From NCBI GenBank assembly GCA_963556145.1, contig OY744463.1, positions 620,001 through 684,000 of the forward strand: DNA of 64,000 nucleotides, given 5' to 3'. Position 1 is the stretch's first letter. Each line of letters begins with the position of its first letter. Below, one piece after another: positions 38,569 to 51,251 of this stretch. The notes beneath the pieces were generated by a model. The model was not told the origin of the DNA and ran no database searches. It worked only from the letters and a program-made list of their open reading frames with translations. Both the position numbers and the translations under genes were made by a program. Origin of the DNA: Hygrocybe punicea. Lineage: Eukaryota; Basidiomycota; Agaricomycetes; Agaricales; Hygrophoraceae.

Positions 38569-40813
38569 ATGCGCCAGCATTCTCCTCTCTGCAACATCCC
38601 CGTAGAAATCCTCGAAAATGTCGCTCTCGAGGTCGCCCTCACAGAACTCTGCGGGTCTACCGCGTCCTTGACACCTCTTCTTTGTTCCTGCAAACACATC
38701 AACTCCGTTCTAGCTTTCGGCAGTTCAAATGCTCTATACGCGCGCATATTCAAGGGCAAGTTCGACGTCGGCGCTCCCGCCCGTCGATTCGGCAGTACTG
38801 TCCTCGAGAACGAGCCGTTGGCCAGTCAGCTATACAAGTATTACCTCACACTTCAGCACATTCGCCGCGGTGACATCTTCTCGCCCCACATCCTCGAAAT
38901 CTTCTGGACGTCCTTCTTGATGCTTTTGGATAACGACGGGAAAAATAGATGCCAATTGGAGCGGGTCGGTTTGGAAAATTTCGTCGACAGGTTCGTCAGA
39001 ACCAGGATATACGAGAGCCGGTGGGAAAACAACGGCTGGCCCGCAGACAATGCCGTCAATGCCCTCGCGCTTTGGCTCTTGTGGATGACTACCACCAGAG
39101 GTGAGTTCTTCACTCCAGGCATCAACGCATTTTTTCTCACCAGTCTTCTATCAGAACACTTGCGCGCCGAATCCGAGCAGAGGCGGCAACAGATTATTAG
39201 CATAATTCTCCCCTACGTCCTTCTTTCTTTTCGTGTACGTATTCATCGCCAGGTTCTCGTCATTGCCGTTGCTCACCGTCTTCCAGTTCCCCGCGGCGCA
39301 AGCCCCACCGAACCACTACAACATTCCTTTCACAGAAGAATTCGAGCGACAATACCCTCATTCCATGTTTACCGCGCACGGTCCTTTCCCCTTGTACCAC
39401 ATCCTCGATCAAAACTTGTCTTATTTCGGTGTACTCGTCAACTTTTCGATTCCCCTCATCACCGTCGCGGCAAAACTGATATATTTTTCCCGCCGCGAGA
39501 TCTTGCCGTTCAATATCCCCTCCCATTTACCTCTCAACCGCGCACACGCCATGCAACTTGGCCGTTCGGAGGTCGGCCCCACCCAAGCGGATGTGATCGA
39601 GTTCAACGCGTACACCGACACAAAACTCCCCCCGCCTACCAAGTGGAACTGGTGGGATGACCTGACGGAAGACGACATGGAGCTCGAGCGCCGCCGCGTA
39701 TGTTCCGGGAAATTGAAGTCGGCCAGTTCCAAGTGGGACAACACCTGGATGAGGTGGGCATATTGTTCTAACCCGTGGGTGTTTCCATCCGGCAAAGGCT
39801 GCGTGTACACACCAGGAACTTTGACGGGCCTTTGGCAAGGGCGCATGATAGTAAGATTTCTGTATTCTAGCATCATCTCTTTTTTTTGTTGACGGTTTCC
39901 AAACAAAGATCCCTAACGAGCTGGCATTGATGCAACTCGTATCGTCAGCGGACTATCCCGCTAACTTTTCGGAGAGCAATCCACACGTTTCGACCGTTCC
40001 ACTTTATATGAGGCTTAAGGAACACCACTGCATCAGTCCTCAGGATCCCGTCAACATTGGCGGAGAGGGAGACGGTTTCGACGAAGGGTTCAGAAATGCG
40101 TACTTTCCCCCGGTGAACTTCCAACAAAGCAACGTGCGTCCTTTTTGTTCGCTCTTCTTTGGCACCCATCTTTTCACCGGTTCTTAATAGAATCTCGTCG
40201 TTGTCGAAGCTAACGGGCAGTCATCGCGATACGAGACCTACTGCGAGGGCAGGGCCAATTCGCACAACGAGGACACTTGTCTGATCTGCGCGAACGGCTT
40301 TACCGAATCGGAATACGAGGAGGATTTTGCCACGGTTGGGCTTGAGGCAGATGAGGACGAGGACGAGGAAGAGTGGGTGGAGGAGCGCCGGACTTGCTCT
40401 GGCATCACCGACATCATCTTCACCGGAGACGTAAGTCTTCTGCCTATTTAGAAAAGTACTCTGTCCCGTATATTTACATGATTCTACCCACTCTCACTCA
40501 GACGGACCTGCGCCACGGCCAAGCCTGGAACCATTTCACCTACGTCGGTCGTGTTCGGGACTGGGATGGTCTCATCGCCATACTCCGAATTCCGGTGGGT
40601 GCCGCGCTCTTGTATTCGACTGGCAGCTCATATAGACGTGGGGGGGGGATTGACTATTATTATTTATAGCGTGACAGACGACTCGGAAAAGTAATTTTCT
40701 ACGGCTATATCATCGGCGGTCAAAACTTTGTGGGTAACTGGCGTCCAGCTGGCGCGGATATCAGTGCTCCAGCGTGGGAGTCTGCGTTCTCGATGTCGCG
40801 TCGCGATGAATGA
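38569..40813 (+). CDS. F-box protein, large basidiomycete family
   Basis: Seven exons, 38569-39100, 39155-39234, 39287-39850, 39909-40133, 40191-40430, 40502-40594 and 40670-40813, give 626 codons (625 residues) in frame. Residues 6-60 are an F-box (LCNIPVEILENVALEVAL...LTPLLCSCKHINSVL), which would dock to Skp1 in an SCF ubiquitin ligase. The remainder (LENDGKNRCQLE-like helix, RFVRTRIYE, GWPADNAVNALALWLLWM, then WNWWDDLTEDDMELERRR) belongs to a family of long F-box proteins common in mushrooms. An acidic stretch ADEDEDEEEW lies in exon 5. The C-terminus, VIFYGYIIGGQNFVGNWR, is typical of the family. Substrate unknown. The first ATG in frame was taken as start. Confidence 0.88.
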
Positions 40814-41989
40814 GAGTTTCTTGTCTGTTTCACATGAACAAAACAACCAAAAAAACAAATCGCAGGGCCCCCATGTTATCACATCATCGTCATCATCATC
40901 AACATCATCATCTCCTGCCATCTGTCTAATTTAACTTGCCCCCAGGCCTCTAACCGTTCCTTTTTTTGATCTGGATACGACATTTTTTGAAACATTTTTC
41001 CATCATTTATTATTCACGCGTCTTCTGTATTGATTAGCTCGACGTCAAACCGTCTCCACCAAAAAAAATGTTTTTTTGCGAATAATACTTGTGTCTTGGA
41101 TATTTGCATGAATATTTGACCTAGCAGCACTGAAAGCGCTTAAGCGCTCTATGGCGTCTCCATGGCTTCTGATCTGACCTTTCTACCGTTTAACGGGACG
41201 TATCAACTTCTAATGGACATATAAGTGACATTCAGGCTTGAGCGAGCCCTGGTTTAGACAGGTACAAGGTACAGAGACAGTGTCGGCGGTGATAAAGAAA
41301 AACGTGCCAGTGTTTGCCCCATAACTACGAGTACAGCGAGAAAAAGAAAAAGCATACCGCACTCAACTCAGCAGGGACGCCTCGCACTCGAATCCCCGTT
41401 GGTCCACTCGAACTTCATAACGAAACCGAGTGGCGAAGGACGGTCAAGCGGAATCGATCTCCCACAAACGTAACAGGCCCAATTGGAATGGAAGTTCAAA
41501 GGGGCCTTGACTTGGTTCGTGGAGTAAGAAAAACGGAGGAAAAGGCGCAAATGACATGCGTTGAGTACAAGAACTGATGCATTATTGATGGGTTTCGTGG
41601 TATTGACGTTGGAGACATTTGCATACCAGATATCATGTGCAGTTGATGACAAATCATTCCTCACGTCTTGCAGACCACAACCAGTGAGTTCAGTGCCCGT
41701 GATAGCGACCTCAGTGACGCGATGTTCGAAAGAACTCTCCATTTTCTGAATCTGATTGTAAACCCCAAGCCCGTTGGCATTTTTCACTTTGTTTCATTCC
41801 GAAATTTCATTCATGATTTGATGTCAGGATGTTCACATACCGTCAGAAACCAACCATTACTCGTGTGCGTGTTGCGGGTACCTGCCGATATGATTGCACT
41901 AAAGTTGCAGTCAATCTGCCATGAATCCCTCGTAGATCATTCATATCCATTCCCTGTTTCCCAATTCGGAGCCTCGTCGTTCACTTCTC
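40814..41989. other. Intergenic region
   Basis: It begins with a CATCATCATC-type microsatellite (40873-40920), followed by A/T-rich 3' sequence of the F-box gene. No gene is recognised. Confidence 0.45.
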
Positions 41990-43032
41990 GGGTTTCAAGG
42001 AATACGCCGTACAGCTCAAGACGCCGGACAAACGAGGCACCTTCAACGGACTTTGTGGGCCGTCGAGACGTTTGTTCTGGACCTTTGGGGATGGTACGTG
42101 ATGGTTCAGTGCTGGTTGAATTGTTCCAATGCAGGGACGGACACGCCTTGTTGCAGGGCTACCTGCACTCTGGAAGTTTGCTAAATCACAGTCGTGAACC
42201 TTCGATGTCTTCGGAATTGGTATGCCAAAACATTCTTTCAGTCCTTTTGCGTCTATTAGTAAACTTTACCTCCTTGCCAAGCATTCACCATCGCCGTCTC
42301 TTCGCTCCGCACTTCTCGCATCTCGCAGACATAGTGATAAGGAGGTTTGTTACATCACAGATCTATTGTCCAACTATCTTATGACCAGCACTACCCCCAG
42401 TTGGATAACATCGACAGAGCAAGTGCTGTCCGGCTCTGTGTGACCGATCTTTGACCGAAGGCGGTTGTATTGTAGCCGCCGCTGGTCTCTACGGAGGCGT
42501 CAAGATCCGAGCAAATTTTCCAGGTATGTGATACTACAAAGTAATCACAACCAAATTAAATGGTGTTACGTACAGCATCAAACGTGCAGCCAAGCACAAC
42601 AAAGTAAGTTTACTTCTGGCAGCCCCAACATGCTGGCAAGCGTCGTACAGAATGAGGTAGGTTGGTTGCAGTCTCTCTCTAGCATATTGTTAAACATTAC
42701 TGTTCTATTGAGACGGGCTTCTTCAACCCGACTGCGATTCTCCCATCAAGACGTTTGCGGCGCATCAAGAGAAATATATCAAGCAACTTTCCGAAACTTT
42801 ATAGGGTTTTATGTCTTCTTGAGTCATCTAGGATTCTCATTGATCGGTATTCTCGTTCGGCAGCCCGCTCTTGCCTCCATTTCCAATCAGAGGAGTGCCG
42901 AAAGAAGGCGCTGTCCTCAACGTTTCAAGCTCTCTTCCCCTAATTTTACAATGCCTTGTTTCGTGAATAGTCAACTTCGTCTTTTTTTCGCAATTTTTGG
43001 TATTGTGGGTTTCTCATCACGTTTATGCCTAG
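41990..43032 (+). other. Possible exons of an unresolved gene
   Basis: Several plus-strand segments look coding and end at plausible splice sites: about 41993-42078 (ending TLWAVETFVLDLWGW), 42125-42220 (GHALLQGYLHSGSLLNHS), 42360-42440 (DQHYPQLDNIDRASAVRLC) and 42457-42522 (EGGCIVAAAGLYGGVKIR, then GTATGT). I could not join them all in one frame, so this is either a multi-exon gene that I resolve poorly or a pseudogene. It may be the 5' part of the frame ending at 44001. Confidence 0.3.
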
Positions 43033-44001
43033 GATGGACCCTTTCTTCGGACCTCTTGTGACCTTTCTCCAATCATCGAGGACCCCTCTGCACAGAGGAC
43101 ATCGCCTTCGACTTGTTCCACCTGCAGTTCGGAAAGAACTGAAGGGCCTCCGGAAGTATGTTCTCAACTAACAAGTGTTGCCGGACGTTCATACTCAATT
43201 TGTTAGGAAACCCGCGATCAAGCCACATTTCTGGATTTGAATCACGGCGACAATGTGTCTTGCATATCCCCTTTCTTTGACAATGATCTTACAAATACCG
43301 CTATCCAGATGAACCTTGCAGTCCCTACCGTGCCTTATCTCACAGTAACGTCACCAACGCCTGAGATCCCTAAATCGCCTGTATTTACTCCGCACTCGCC
43401 GTTAACCGTGTCCAAATACGTAACAGCTTCCATGTCCGCCTCGGAAACCTTCACGGCCTGCAGCAATACCCGAATCGGAAACACATGCTCGTCCTCTGTC
43501 CCGACCTTGCCCGAATGCAGCCGATGCGGTGTGGACGGATTATCTGGAGATTTCCAGTGTCTTGCCTGTGAAAGGCAGTGGTTCGCGTGCAAATTGTGGT
43601 ACCATTCTAGCGATGGTGGACGGGCGAGATGCTTGAAGGAGCCTTACACCATACCGGGCGAGAGCAATGCGAGCAGCAGGGCCATGACGGGTTACTTGGG
43701 CCTTCCTGTCGGCAGTCCTCGTGGGCTGGGAATCGATGTGGGGGCTGACGGTTCGGTTTTGCAAGACTCTCCGTCGAACGGCAGGTGTGCTTCCCTGGAT
43801 AGGTCTGGTGATCCTTTTTCGTCCGACCAAGAGGGGCTCGACGAGTGGGGTAGTCGTGGTCGGGTTCGCCTAGAAGAACAAGAACTAACATGGTCAGCTC
43901 AGGCCCAGGAACGTCGTCGTCATCGTGTAGCCCTTGCCCTGAGGAAAATCGGAACTGGCACAAAATCTGCTTGGCGAATCATTACCAATCTTCTTTTCTG
44001 A
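43033..44001 (+). CDS. Cys-containing hypothetical protein, 3' exons
   Basis: Two segments, 43033-43155 and 43207-44001, are joined by a GTATGT...CTAAC...TTAG intron and stay in frame to the TGA at 43999-44001. No ATG lies at the 5' end, where CCTAG could be an acceptor, so earlier exons probably exist. The protein is Ser/Thr/Pro-rich (PTVPYLTVTSPTPEIPKSP) with a four-cysteine module, CSRCGVDGLSGDFQCLACER, resembling a small zinc-binding knuckle. It ends in a basic helix (ERRRHRVALALRKIG). I do not recognise the family. If translation starts internally, the first ATG is at 43308. Confidence 0.45.
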
Positions 44002-45267
44002 AACGGTCTCTGAAGCATTTTTCGTTGCACCACACAAGACTCCGATATTCCGTCTTTGAAGCTTTCTCTTGGTACAGGCCTGATCTCTCGTTTCCAGCAT
44101 CCGTATAATGGCCCACTTTGAACAACCAACTCTCCAGCGCCTGTCATCCTTGTTCGATACCCGATTCCCGTGGTTGTTGTTTCGGTTGTTGTTGCCTGCT
44201 GCGGTTCAATGCTATTGGAAGTAGTTTCATGGATCATCCTATCCTGTGTCCTTACTCTATTATGACGATGAAAATATTGTGTTATTATTACAAACCCAGA
44301 GGCCATTGGGAGCCAAAATTGGGCCATGCATAAATTCAGCAACTAGTATTATAGCCACTTTTTTGGCGATGCTGGCACTAACTGAAAATTTTGAATAATA
44401 ATCTGACAAGAGGGAAGAAAAAGGTGTATTAAACTAAGACCAAACTTGGAAAAAAAAATTTGAGGGGTAGCAAGCATGTCGCAAGGAGTTAAAACATGAG
44501 GGATGAATCACCGCGTTTCAGGCCCAGGTAGGCCAGGGTGCTAGATAAAGCAAGTGTAAATACATACGGATGCAACAAGTTAACCCTAATGCGGGTTAAC
44601 TAGCAACCTCAAGCCGGCCCGGATACATCTAAAATCATCAACAACTTCATTGGCTGTAGTGGAAAGGTTGGGGTGGCTATGGAACAGTAATCCTAACCTA
44701 GGGGGTGTCAGCATAGAAGTGACGGTGGAATAGTTAGTATCTAGCTTTGGTAAAGTGAACAAGGAATGAGAGGGGAAAGCTGCCGAACAAGTACTACTAA
44801 GAATCTGACTAAACTGATGTAAGCCAACAAAGCCGACGATGTCAGGAACGGCGGGTCAGGTATTGGGTGACGAACGGTGAGGATAGATAGTTGCGGTACA
44901 TGTGGAGAAGGAGTATAGGGTGCCAGGGAGTCGTACAGTGACAAGACTTAGACTATGAGGTCAACTCTGAGTGGGAGGGAAAAGAGAACTGGATTTGTTG
45001 TTTTTACATGGTGGTTGGGCACCGTTTTTGTAGTACAAAATTGTCTATCTAATTTTGGATAAGAGTTCTCAGCCGACGAAGTGATACAAGAGGAAGAGGG
45101 AATGGAGATATGAGTAAGAGGTTGTGAGGAGACAATGACATGATAAATGGATGGTAAAGTGAATATCCACACAAAAAGATGTAAAATACTTCTGTATGCC
45201 CATAAGGAAGGTGGAATGTGCAAAAGAGGTAAGTCCGATGTCGGGGATCGTGTCTGATGAGATCCAT
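44002..45267. other. Intergenic DNA at the start of the right repeat region
   Basis: No gene is seen. A segment near 44610-44640 (AACCTCAAGC...GGATACATCTAAAAT) resembles 46275-46318, indicating dispersed repeat fragments. Confidence 0.4.
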
Positions 45268-45883
45268 TGTAGAGGCTCCGGATCGTGTGGATCCATTTCC
45301 CCTTCATATCCCACTCCGTTCCCGTCCATTCCCATTCCTGTATTGTCGATTCCGTTCGATTCCGCTCGTTTCCATTGATTCCGCTCTGGATTCCGCCTCT
45401 GGATTCATTCCTACACGCACTGCAATGTCCCTAATAACCTGGAATCAGTATGTTTCTAGTTATATATCATGTATCTTCGTTTCCAGTCTCCTTGTACATA
45501 GCACCGCTCCACCTATCCTCCACTCCACTCCACCCCTATCATTTACAGCCTTCGCTTGTAGTACTTAGTTACTACAGCACAGGATCCCTCTTAGTAGTAT
45601 AAAAGTAGCACATTTATACTACAAACAATATAGAAACACTGACCCCCAGACATATAGAAATACCGATAACCAGAGTCCCATATAGAATCCTCTTATCATC
45701 CCATCTCATTTATACTTGCCTTTGTCCTTTCCCCCATACTCTCCCTCTGAGTCCGGAACCCCTGGATTCGGGTTGGATTGACTAGACTCTTCCAAAAGAA
45801 ACTAAATTCCTCTGATCACTTTCTAGCTGATCACCACTTTCCGTAGATTCCCATTCGGATCTACAACTGAACTCGCCGTCACA
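45268..45883 (-). repeat. Solo LTR-like repeat, copy 2
   Basis: It is 616 bp. On the minus strand it starts TGTGACGGCGAG and ends GAGCCTCTACA, homologous to 6721-7239 and 47373-47998. It contains a GTAGTATAAAAGTAGCAC segment with a TATA-like core. No clear target duplication. Confidence 0.55.
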
Positions 45884-46433
45884 CCGTTCCTAGTGTTTGA
45901 GATTCCATGGCTTTATGAGTCTAACGGGTTTGGTACGAGAATGGCCATGGTGGTGGATGTACATCGGGTTACATCGGGTAGCATCAGTTTCGAGTCCAAA
46001 TTGCCAAGGACATCAGGTTCGTTCAGATACATGATAAATCAGTGATACGGACTCAGAGGGTTGAGAACCCTCTACACCGACCTGTCATAATCATTTGAAG
46101 TTGGTTGTTTCTTCATACAGTACAGTTGATGGACACCCTCACTTTCATTGATTCAAGGTATTTGATAGTGCTTTGTTCTCCTGCTTTTGGTGATGTTGTT
46201 TTCATGTGTACAACAGAAGTTGTTGTCCTCAAGGTCCATGAGTATTCATGCAGTCAGTGCATTTACACCAATCCAAGCAACCTCGAGCGGCTTGAGCCAG
46301 CCTGGATACATCTAAAATTATCGGCTTGCTCTCCCTTCACCTACCATACTCTATCTACAGCTATCTCATCTATGTTAACCTGTGCTGCCTATACTACGGC
46401 AACTAGTTCCATATTATTCTACAATGTCTCCAT

Positions 46434-47082
46434 TAGTGTTGTGCAGGCCTGGCCTTAGGCCCTGAGCCAGGCCAAGCCAGGCCATATAAAGCCCAGCCAG
46501 GCCAGGCCAAAGCCCTTCATGCCCTTGAGCCAGGGCCTGGCCTGACATTTGAAAAGCCAAAGCCAGGCCCTCAGGCCCTAACTTTTTGTAGATAATTTTT
46601 AAGCAAATATGCATGGATTACTGAGGTTTTTGCAAGTTTTTTAGAATCTCAAAGAACTATGATATTGTAATTCTAACTTCTCTGCTCAAGTGCCATCATC
46701 CAAACTCTATCCTATGATGTATATAACTGTTTCAAAATACCTATTCAAAAAGTAGAATATTTATCACCTCCTGAAATGAAGTTTATCCTTATTGCCCAAT
46801 TAGCATTCAAAACCAGAAGTAATTTAGGTGTCTTCAATGAATTGAAAAATTTTTATCATATTTTTTATTTTTAATGCTTCAATTTGTTGAAAGTGTCATT
46901 GACCCACAAAATTAAGAATGTCAGATATAAGAACATCCTGATTAACTTAAGCCTATTTCATACCTGTAATATGTGCAGGTATGTGAAAAGGCTACAAATG
47001 TAATTCTATGAACCCTACAAAGTGTTTCCCAAAATCGCTATCAAAGCCCTGGCTTGGGCCAGGCCAGGCCTGCACATCACTA
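46434..47082. mobile_element. Non-autonomous hAT-type element, GGCCTGGCC family
   Basis: The 649-bp element has ends TAGTGTTGTGCAGGCCTGG (left) and, inverted, TAGTGATGTGCAGGCCTGG (right). It is flanked by a perfect 8-bp duplication GTCTCCAT (46426-46433 and 47083-47090). An 8-bp duplication and TAGTG ends fit the hAT superfamily. Subterminal DNA is dense in GGCCAGGCC motifs; the centre is AT-rich and non-coding. Confidence 0.88.
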
Positions 47083-47372
47083 GTCTCCATCTATGTCCCA
47101 ATATATCCTCATTCAATCTATCTGTACCTCGATGCTTCTGATCAAATGTACTACCCATCAGACTCCTGCTTGCCTCAGCGCCTTTTTCTTTGTTCTTCTC
47201 ACCAGCATCTCCAATGTCAAAGGCACTGGGAAAGAAAACTAAGGTATTTCCTGTTGTCATCACAACAGTGCTGCATCCTGACTTGCATCCAGTATGATTA
47301 TCTAAAAGAAAAGGATTGGTGTAAATGAACTGACTGTGAATACTCATGGACCTTGAGGACAACAACTTCTGT

Positions 47373-47998
47373 TGTGATGGCAAGTTCTGTTGTAGACCCA
47401 GATGAGGAATCTACAGAAGGGGGTGATCAGCTAGAAAGTGATCAGAGGAATCAGTTTCTTTAGAGAATTCTAATCAATCCAACCCAAATCCAGGGGTTCC
47501 AGAATCAGAGGGAGTGTGTGGAGGAAGGGACAAAGAGTGGTGTAGATGATACGAAGAGTGGACTAAGAAATAGAACTGAAGTGTGACGATAAGATGTGAG
47601 GTGGAATGGTATCCTGTAATAACCTGTATTTCTATATGGTTTTGTAGTATATATGTGCTACTTTTATACTACTGTGAGGGATCCTGTGCTATGGTAACTA
47701 TGTGCTACAAGCGAAGGCTGTAAGTGATAGGGGGCGAGTGGAGAGGAGGATAGGAGGAGTGGTGCTATGTACTAGGAGATGGGAAATGAAGGTATATGAT
47801 ATACAACTATATACGTACTGATTCCAGGTCATTAGGGACATTGCATTGTGAGCAGGAACAATTCCGGAGGTGAAATCTGGAGCGGAATCAATGGAAAAGA
47901 CCAGAATCGAGTGGAATCAATGATACAGGAATGGGAATGGACAGGAATGGAGTCAGATATGAAGAGGATATGGATCCACACGATCTGGAGCCTCTACA
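47373..47998 (+). repeat. Solo LTR-like repeat, copy 3, inside an inverted-repeat arm
   Basis: It is 626 bp, TGTGATGGCAAG...GAGCCTCTACA. The uninterrupted left arm of the host element (46079-46273) shows the sequence before insertion: CTTCTGTTGTACACATG without this segment. No exact target duplication remains at the borders. Confidence 0.6.
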
Positions 47999-49238
47999 CC
48001 ATTGTACACATGAAAATGACATCACCAAAAGCAGGAGAACAAAGCACTATCAAATACCTTGAATCAATGAAAGCAAGGGTGTTCATCAACTGTACAATAT
48101 GAAGAAACAACCAACTTCAAATGATTACGACAGGTCAGCCAAGAGTTGCAATTAACTGGAAGCCCCGAATCCTATGCACAAGTTGACTGCAACCATCAAC
48201 CATCCCCTGCTATATCCCATGATTTGCATGACACCATGCCTCAAGCTGCTGACATTCCGATACCTGCAACTTCTGGATCTACACAATTTGTACCACCACC
48301 ACAGCCTTCTGATTACTGTATGAAAAATGTGTTTCATCACCTACCCAGGTGTTGCTGACCATCAAGACAGTATTTCCACCTTGCAAATTTACTTATAACG
48401 CTTAAGAGATGTACACAAAGGCATCAAAATGCCATCAAATGCATACAAAAGCGATATGATACCCTCTGAGTTGACTTCATATTTCCCGCTGTGGAGAGAC
48501 GGAGCCTGCTGAGGGAACTTGGACAGAATCGAGTGATGGTAGTGATGATAATCGCTACAACACAAGGTCTGTGCTACTAAAGGAACTCAACCATGGGAAT
48601 CCTAGTCACGTGACTGTCCAGGTACATCTACTACACTGCCAAGCTTCATTTTGTTAACCATGATGGAACCGAAGTCTCCATTGATGTTCTGGATGGCATA
48701 GGTCTTGAGTTGCTAGCAGATTCTGTGCACAAATGCACTGTTCCATGCATATTCAGAGTCTCTTAGCCAGCTTTTGGTGGCACTCAACGAAGTGGAGACT
48801 GTGGGTGTGGAGAAGATCTGAGATCTGAGATGTGGCCTCATTCAACACATAGATGAGGAGGCTAGGTATCTTGATAGATGCGTACTTGCTGTTTGGCAGA
48901 GCAGGGATGTTTTCCAATGCAAACCTGGGTCTGGATTTGAAGAGGGATGTGCAGGTACTCTATTGCCATCAACAACTTGTACTTCCTGCCAATGTCTTTT
49001 TCAATGAGCTGTCTGCAGAACTGGATCAGCTATAAGTGGGCAGAAATGACAACCCCACTCCTACAGATGAACCTTTGACTGGACTGACAGCTCAGGATCT
49101 TCTGAGTCCTAATCAACCTCTTCCAGAAATATTACTTGCTCCCCCTTCTCCCGCTGTAGTAGATGTGCCTGGGTTGTCACATGACCTGGTTCCCACAGTT
49201 GACCTTAGTCAGTAGACTTCCTGATGTAGTAGACAGTC

Positions 49239-50901
49239 TAGTGCTGCCAAAGTTCGGTTCAGAACCGATCTGAACCCGGTTCGAACTCTGGATCAGTTCA
49301 GTCCAGCATCTTGGGCTGAACTGAACCCCAGGTCCAGTTCGGGGTTCAGGCAACCCCCGGGTTGTCTAAACAGTTCACAAGCAGTTCAGAACCGCTAAAG
49401 CAATGTCTGCAGGTATGTATGTTTCGCTCCAAATGAAAGTTGTGCTCACATGCCGATTTGGCAAATTTCTGTTTTGGTCACTGAACTTTATTCTCAGCCA
49501 CTGACAACCATGCCACCCAAGGCAAATAGGTAAGTTCCTACTTTCATTGTCATTTGTTTTCAAGTCACTAATACATTTGTAGGTACTTTTACCAGCCACC
49601 ACCAAGTCGGCAGCACCACAACGATGGACAACAACAACGACAACAATGATGACAACCATGATGATGATGCACAATGCAGCAGGAGAAGCAGCACCAGCAC
49701 CAGCACCAATGCCCATGTGAATGCCAATGCCCCAGAAATGACAATGGACGATGGAGATGACAATGATGGAGATGATGGAGATGATGATGATGGCAAGTTA
49801 GTATATATTTTTATTTCCTTGTTACTAACTACTTCACAACAAATGGCAGGTTGAGCACCAGCACAACACCAGCAGCAGCAGCAGCAGCACAACAGCAGTG
49901 GCAGCACTGGCAGCAGTGTCAATGGCACCAACAGCAGTGTCAACAGCACCAGCACAACAGCAGCGGTGGTAGCAGCAGCACTGGCAGCAGCATCAACAGC
50001 ACCAGGGGCAGTGTAATGCAATGGAGTAAGCCGAAGGTTTTACTTTACAAGACAGTTTAAAGAAAGAGGCTTAGATTCTGAAGGCAGTCAATCTTAGAAT
50101 GAGAAGAGGTGATTGAGATGCAAGTGTGTATGAAATTTAAAGTCTATAGTACATGATAGAAGTAGCCTACTTATATAGTCCTTTGAAGTGGCTATGTTAT
50201 TAGGAAAGGGATGAAGGCTATGCGCCAGAGCATATGGTGGTATGGGATGAAACATATGTAGAAGGGGATAACATACAGCATTTGTCATGTGATACAACTA
50301 AGCGAAGGGAAAAGGCAGCGCATATGAGAAATGAATGACTAAGAGAGTGGGAGAGGAGAGGAAAAAGGAAAAGGAAAAAGGTAAGCACATTTAGCTAAGA
50401 AATCATAACAGGCAGCACATTCACCACAATGAAGGTGAGGGGAGCAGCAGGAGGAGGATGTATGGCTCCCACTGCATAGGTACACTTTTATTTTCTAGTG
50501 CTAACTACACAAAAAAAAAAAGAATGGTGAAGCTATGGGATCACCAGCAGCAGCAGACCAGGACCCCTCAGCTGACACCTTGCGAACATGTAGCCCAGCA
50601 TCAATTGACATTGGGGCTATGTTTGTGAGGTTACAGGGATGTGGGTGCACAGGTTAAGCCACGAAAACTCATGTTGAATCCTTATAATGAGTGTCTTAGA
50701 TAGTTAGAATATATAACAATAATAAATTGTGAAATTTTATATGTAGAATGCGTGATAACAGTAAAATTGAGTGTCCAAACTGTTCATGAACCTGGTTTGG
50801 GCCTTAAAAAAAAATCTGAATGGTTCAGGGCGTTTCAGGTTCAGTTCAGGGTTCAGCCAAAATGGGTCTGAACTGGACTGAACTGAATTTTGGTAGCACT
50901 A
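49239..50901. mobile_element. Non-autonomous hAT-type element A
   Basis: The 1663-bp element has ends TAGTGCTGCCAAAGTTCGG (left) and, inverted, TAGTGCTACCAAAATTCAG (right). The 8-bp flanks AGACAGTC (49231-49238) and AGCCAGTC (50902-50909) differ at one base. Both ends carry repeated GGTTC/GAACC motifs. The interior has short open frames of low complexity (Asp/Asn-rich at 49624, CAG-coded runs at 49855-49990) but no transposase. It is more diverged than copies B and C, so probably older. Confidence 0.82.
49855..49990 (+). repeat. CAG-rich microsatellite in hAT A
   Basis: Runs of CAGCAG/CAACAG encode Gln- or Ser/Thr-rich frames in different readings. This is simple-sequence DNA, not evidence for a gene. 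Confidence 0.7.
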
Positions 50902-51251
50902 AGCCAGTCTCATCCTTTGACATCCAGCATTTCCTCTCAATTCCTGCATGAGCACCCGGAGAGGTCCTGAGGGACCTCTTCACTGCTGAAGTCTTGCAGG
51001 AATCAGCGACACACTGGTTCTGGCAAATCATCCTCATCCTCACTGCATGACTCAATCTGCACTATCATTTGCCCCATCATGCTTGCATACTTTTGCTAAA
51101 GGTACTTTGAGTAATTCTTTTAGGTTTGGGTCAACTCGACATCAAAGATGATGCTCCGGTGATGCTCACAACAACATTTTGACACCTGAACCTCAATGAC
51201 AAGTTTCAGATCTACCCAATGTGCTCAAAGTGCCATCAGATATATGCAGCA

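Larger units (their letters stand above)
46079..48136. mobile_element. Element with ~195-bp inverted repeats, hosting two insertions
   Basis: The left arm, 46079-46273, is the inverted counterpart of 47313-47372 plus 47999-48136. Outer ends are GACCTGTC / GACAGGTC (one mismatch near the end). The right arm is split by the solo LTR at 47373-47998. The interior holds a hAT-type element (46434-47082). After removing both, about 780 bp remain with no coding sequence, so this is a non-autonomous inverted-repeat transposon of unknown superfamily. Confidence 0.6.
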
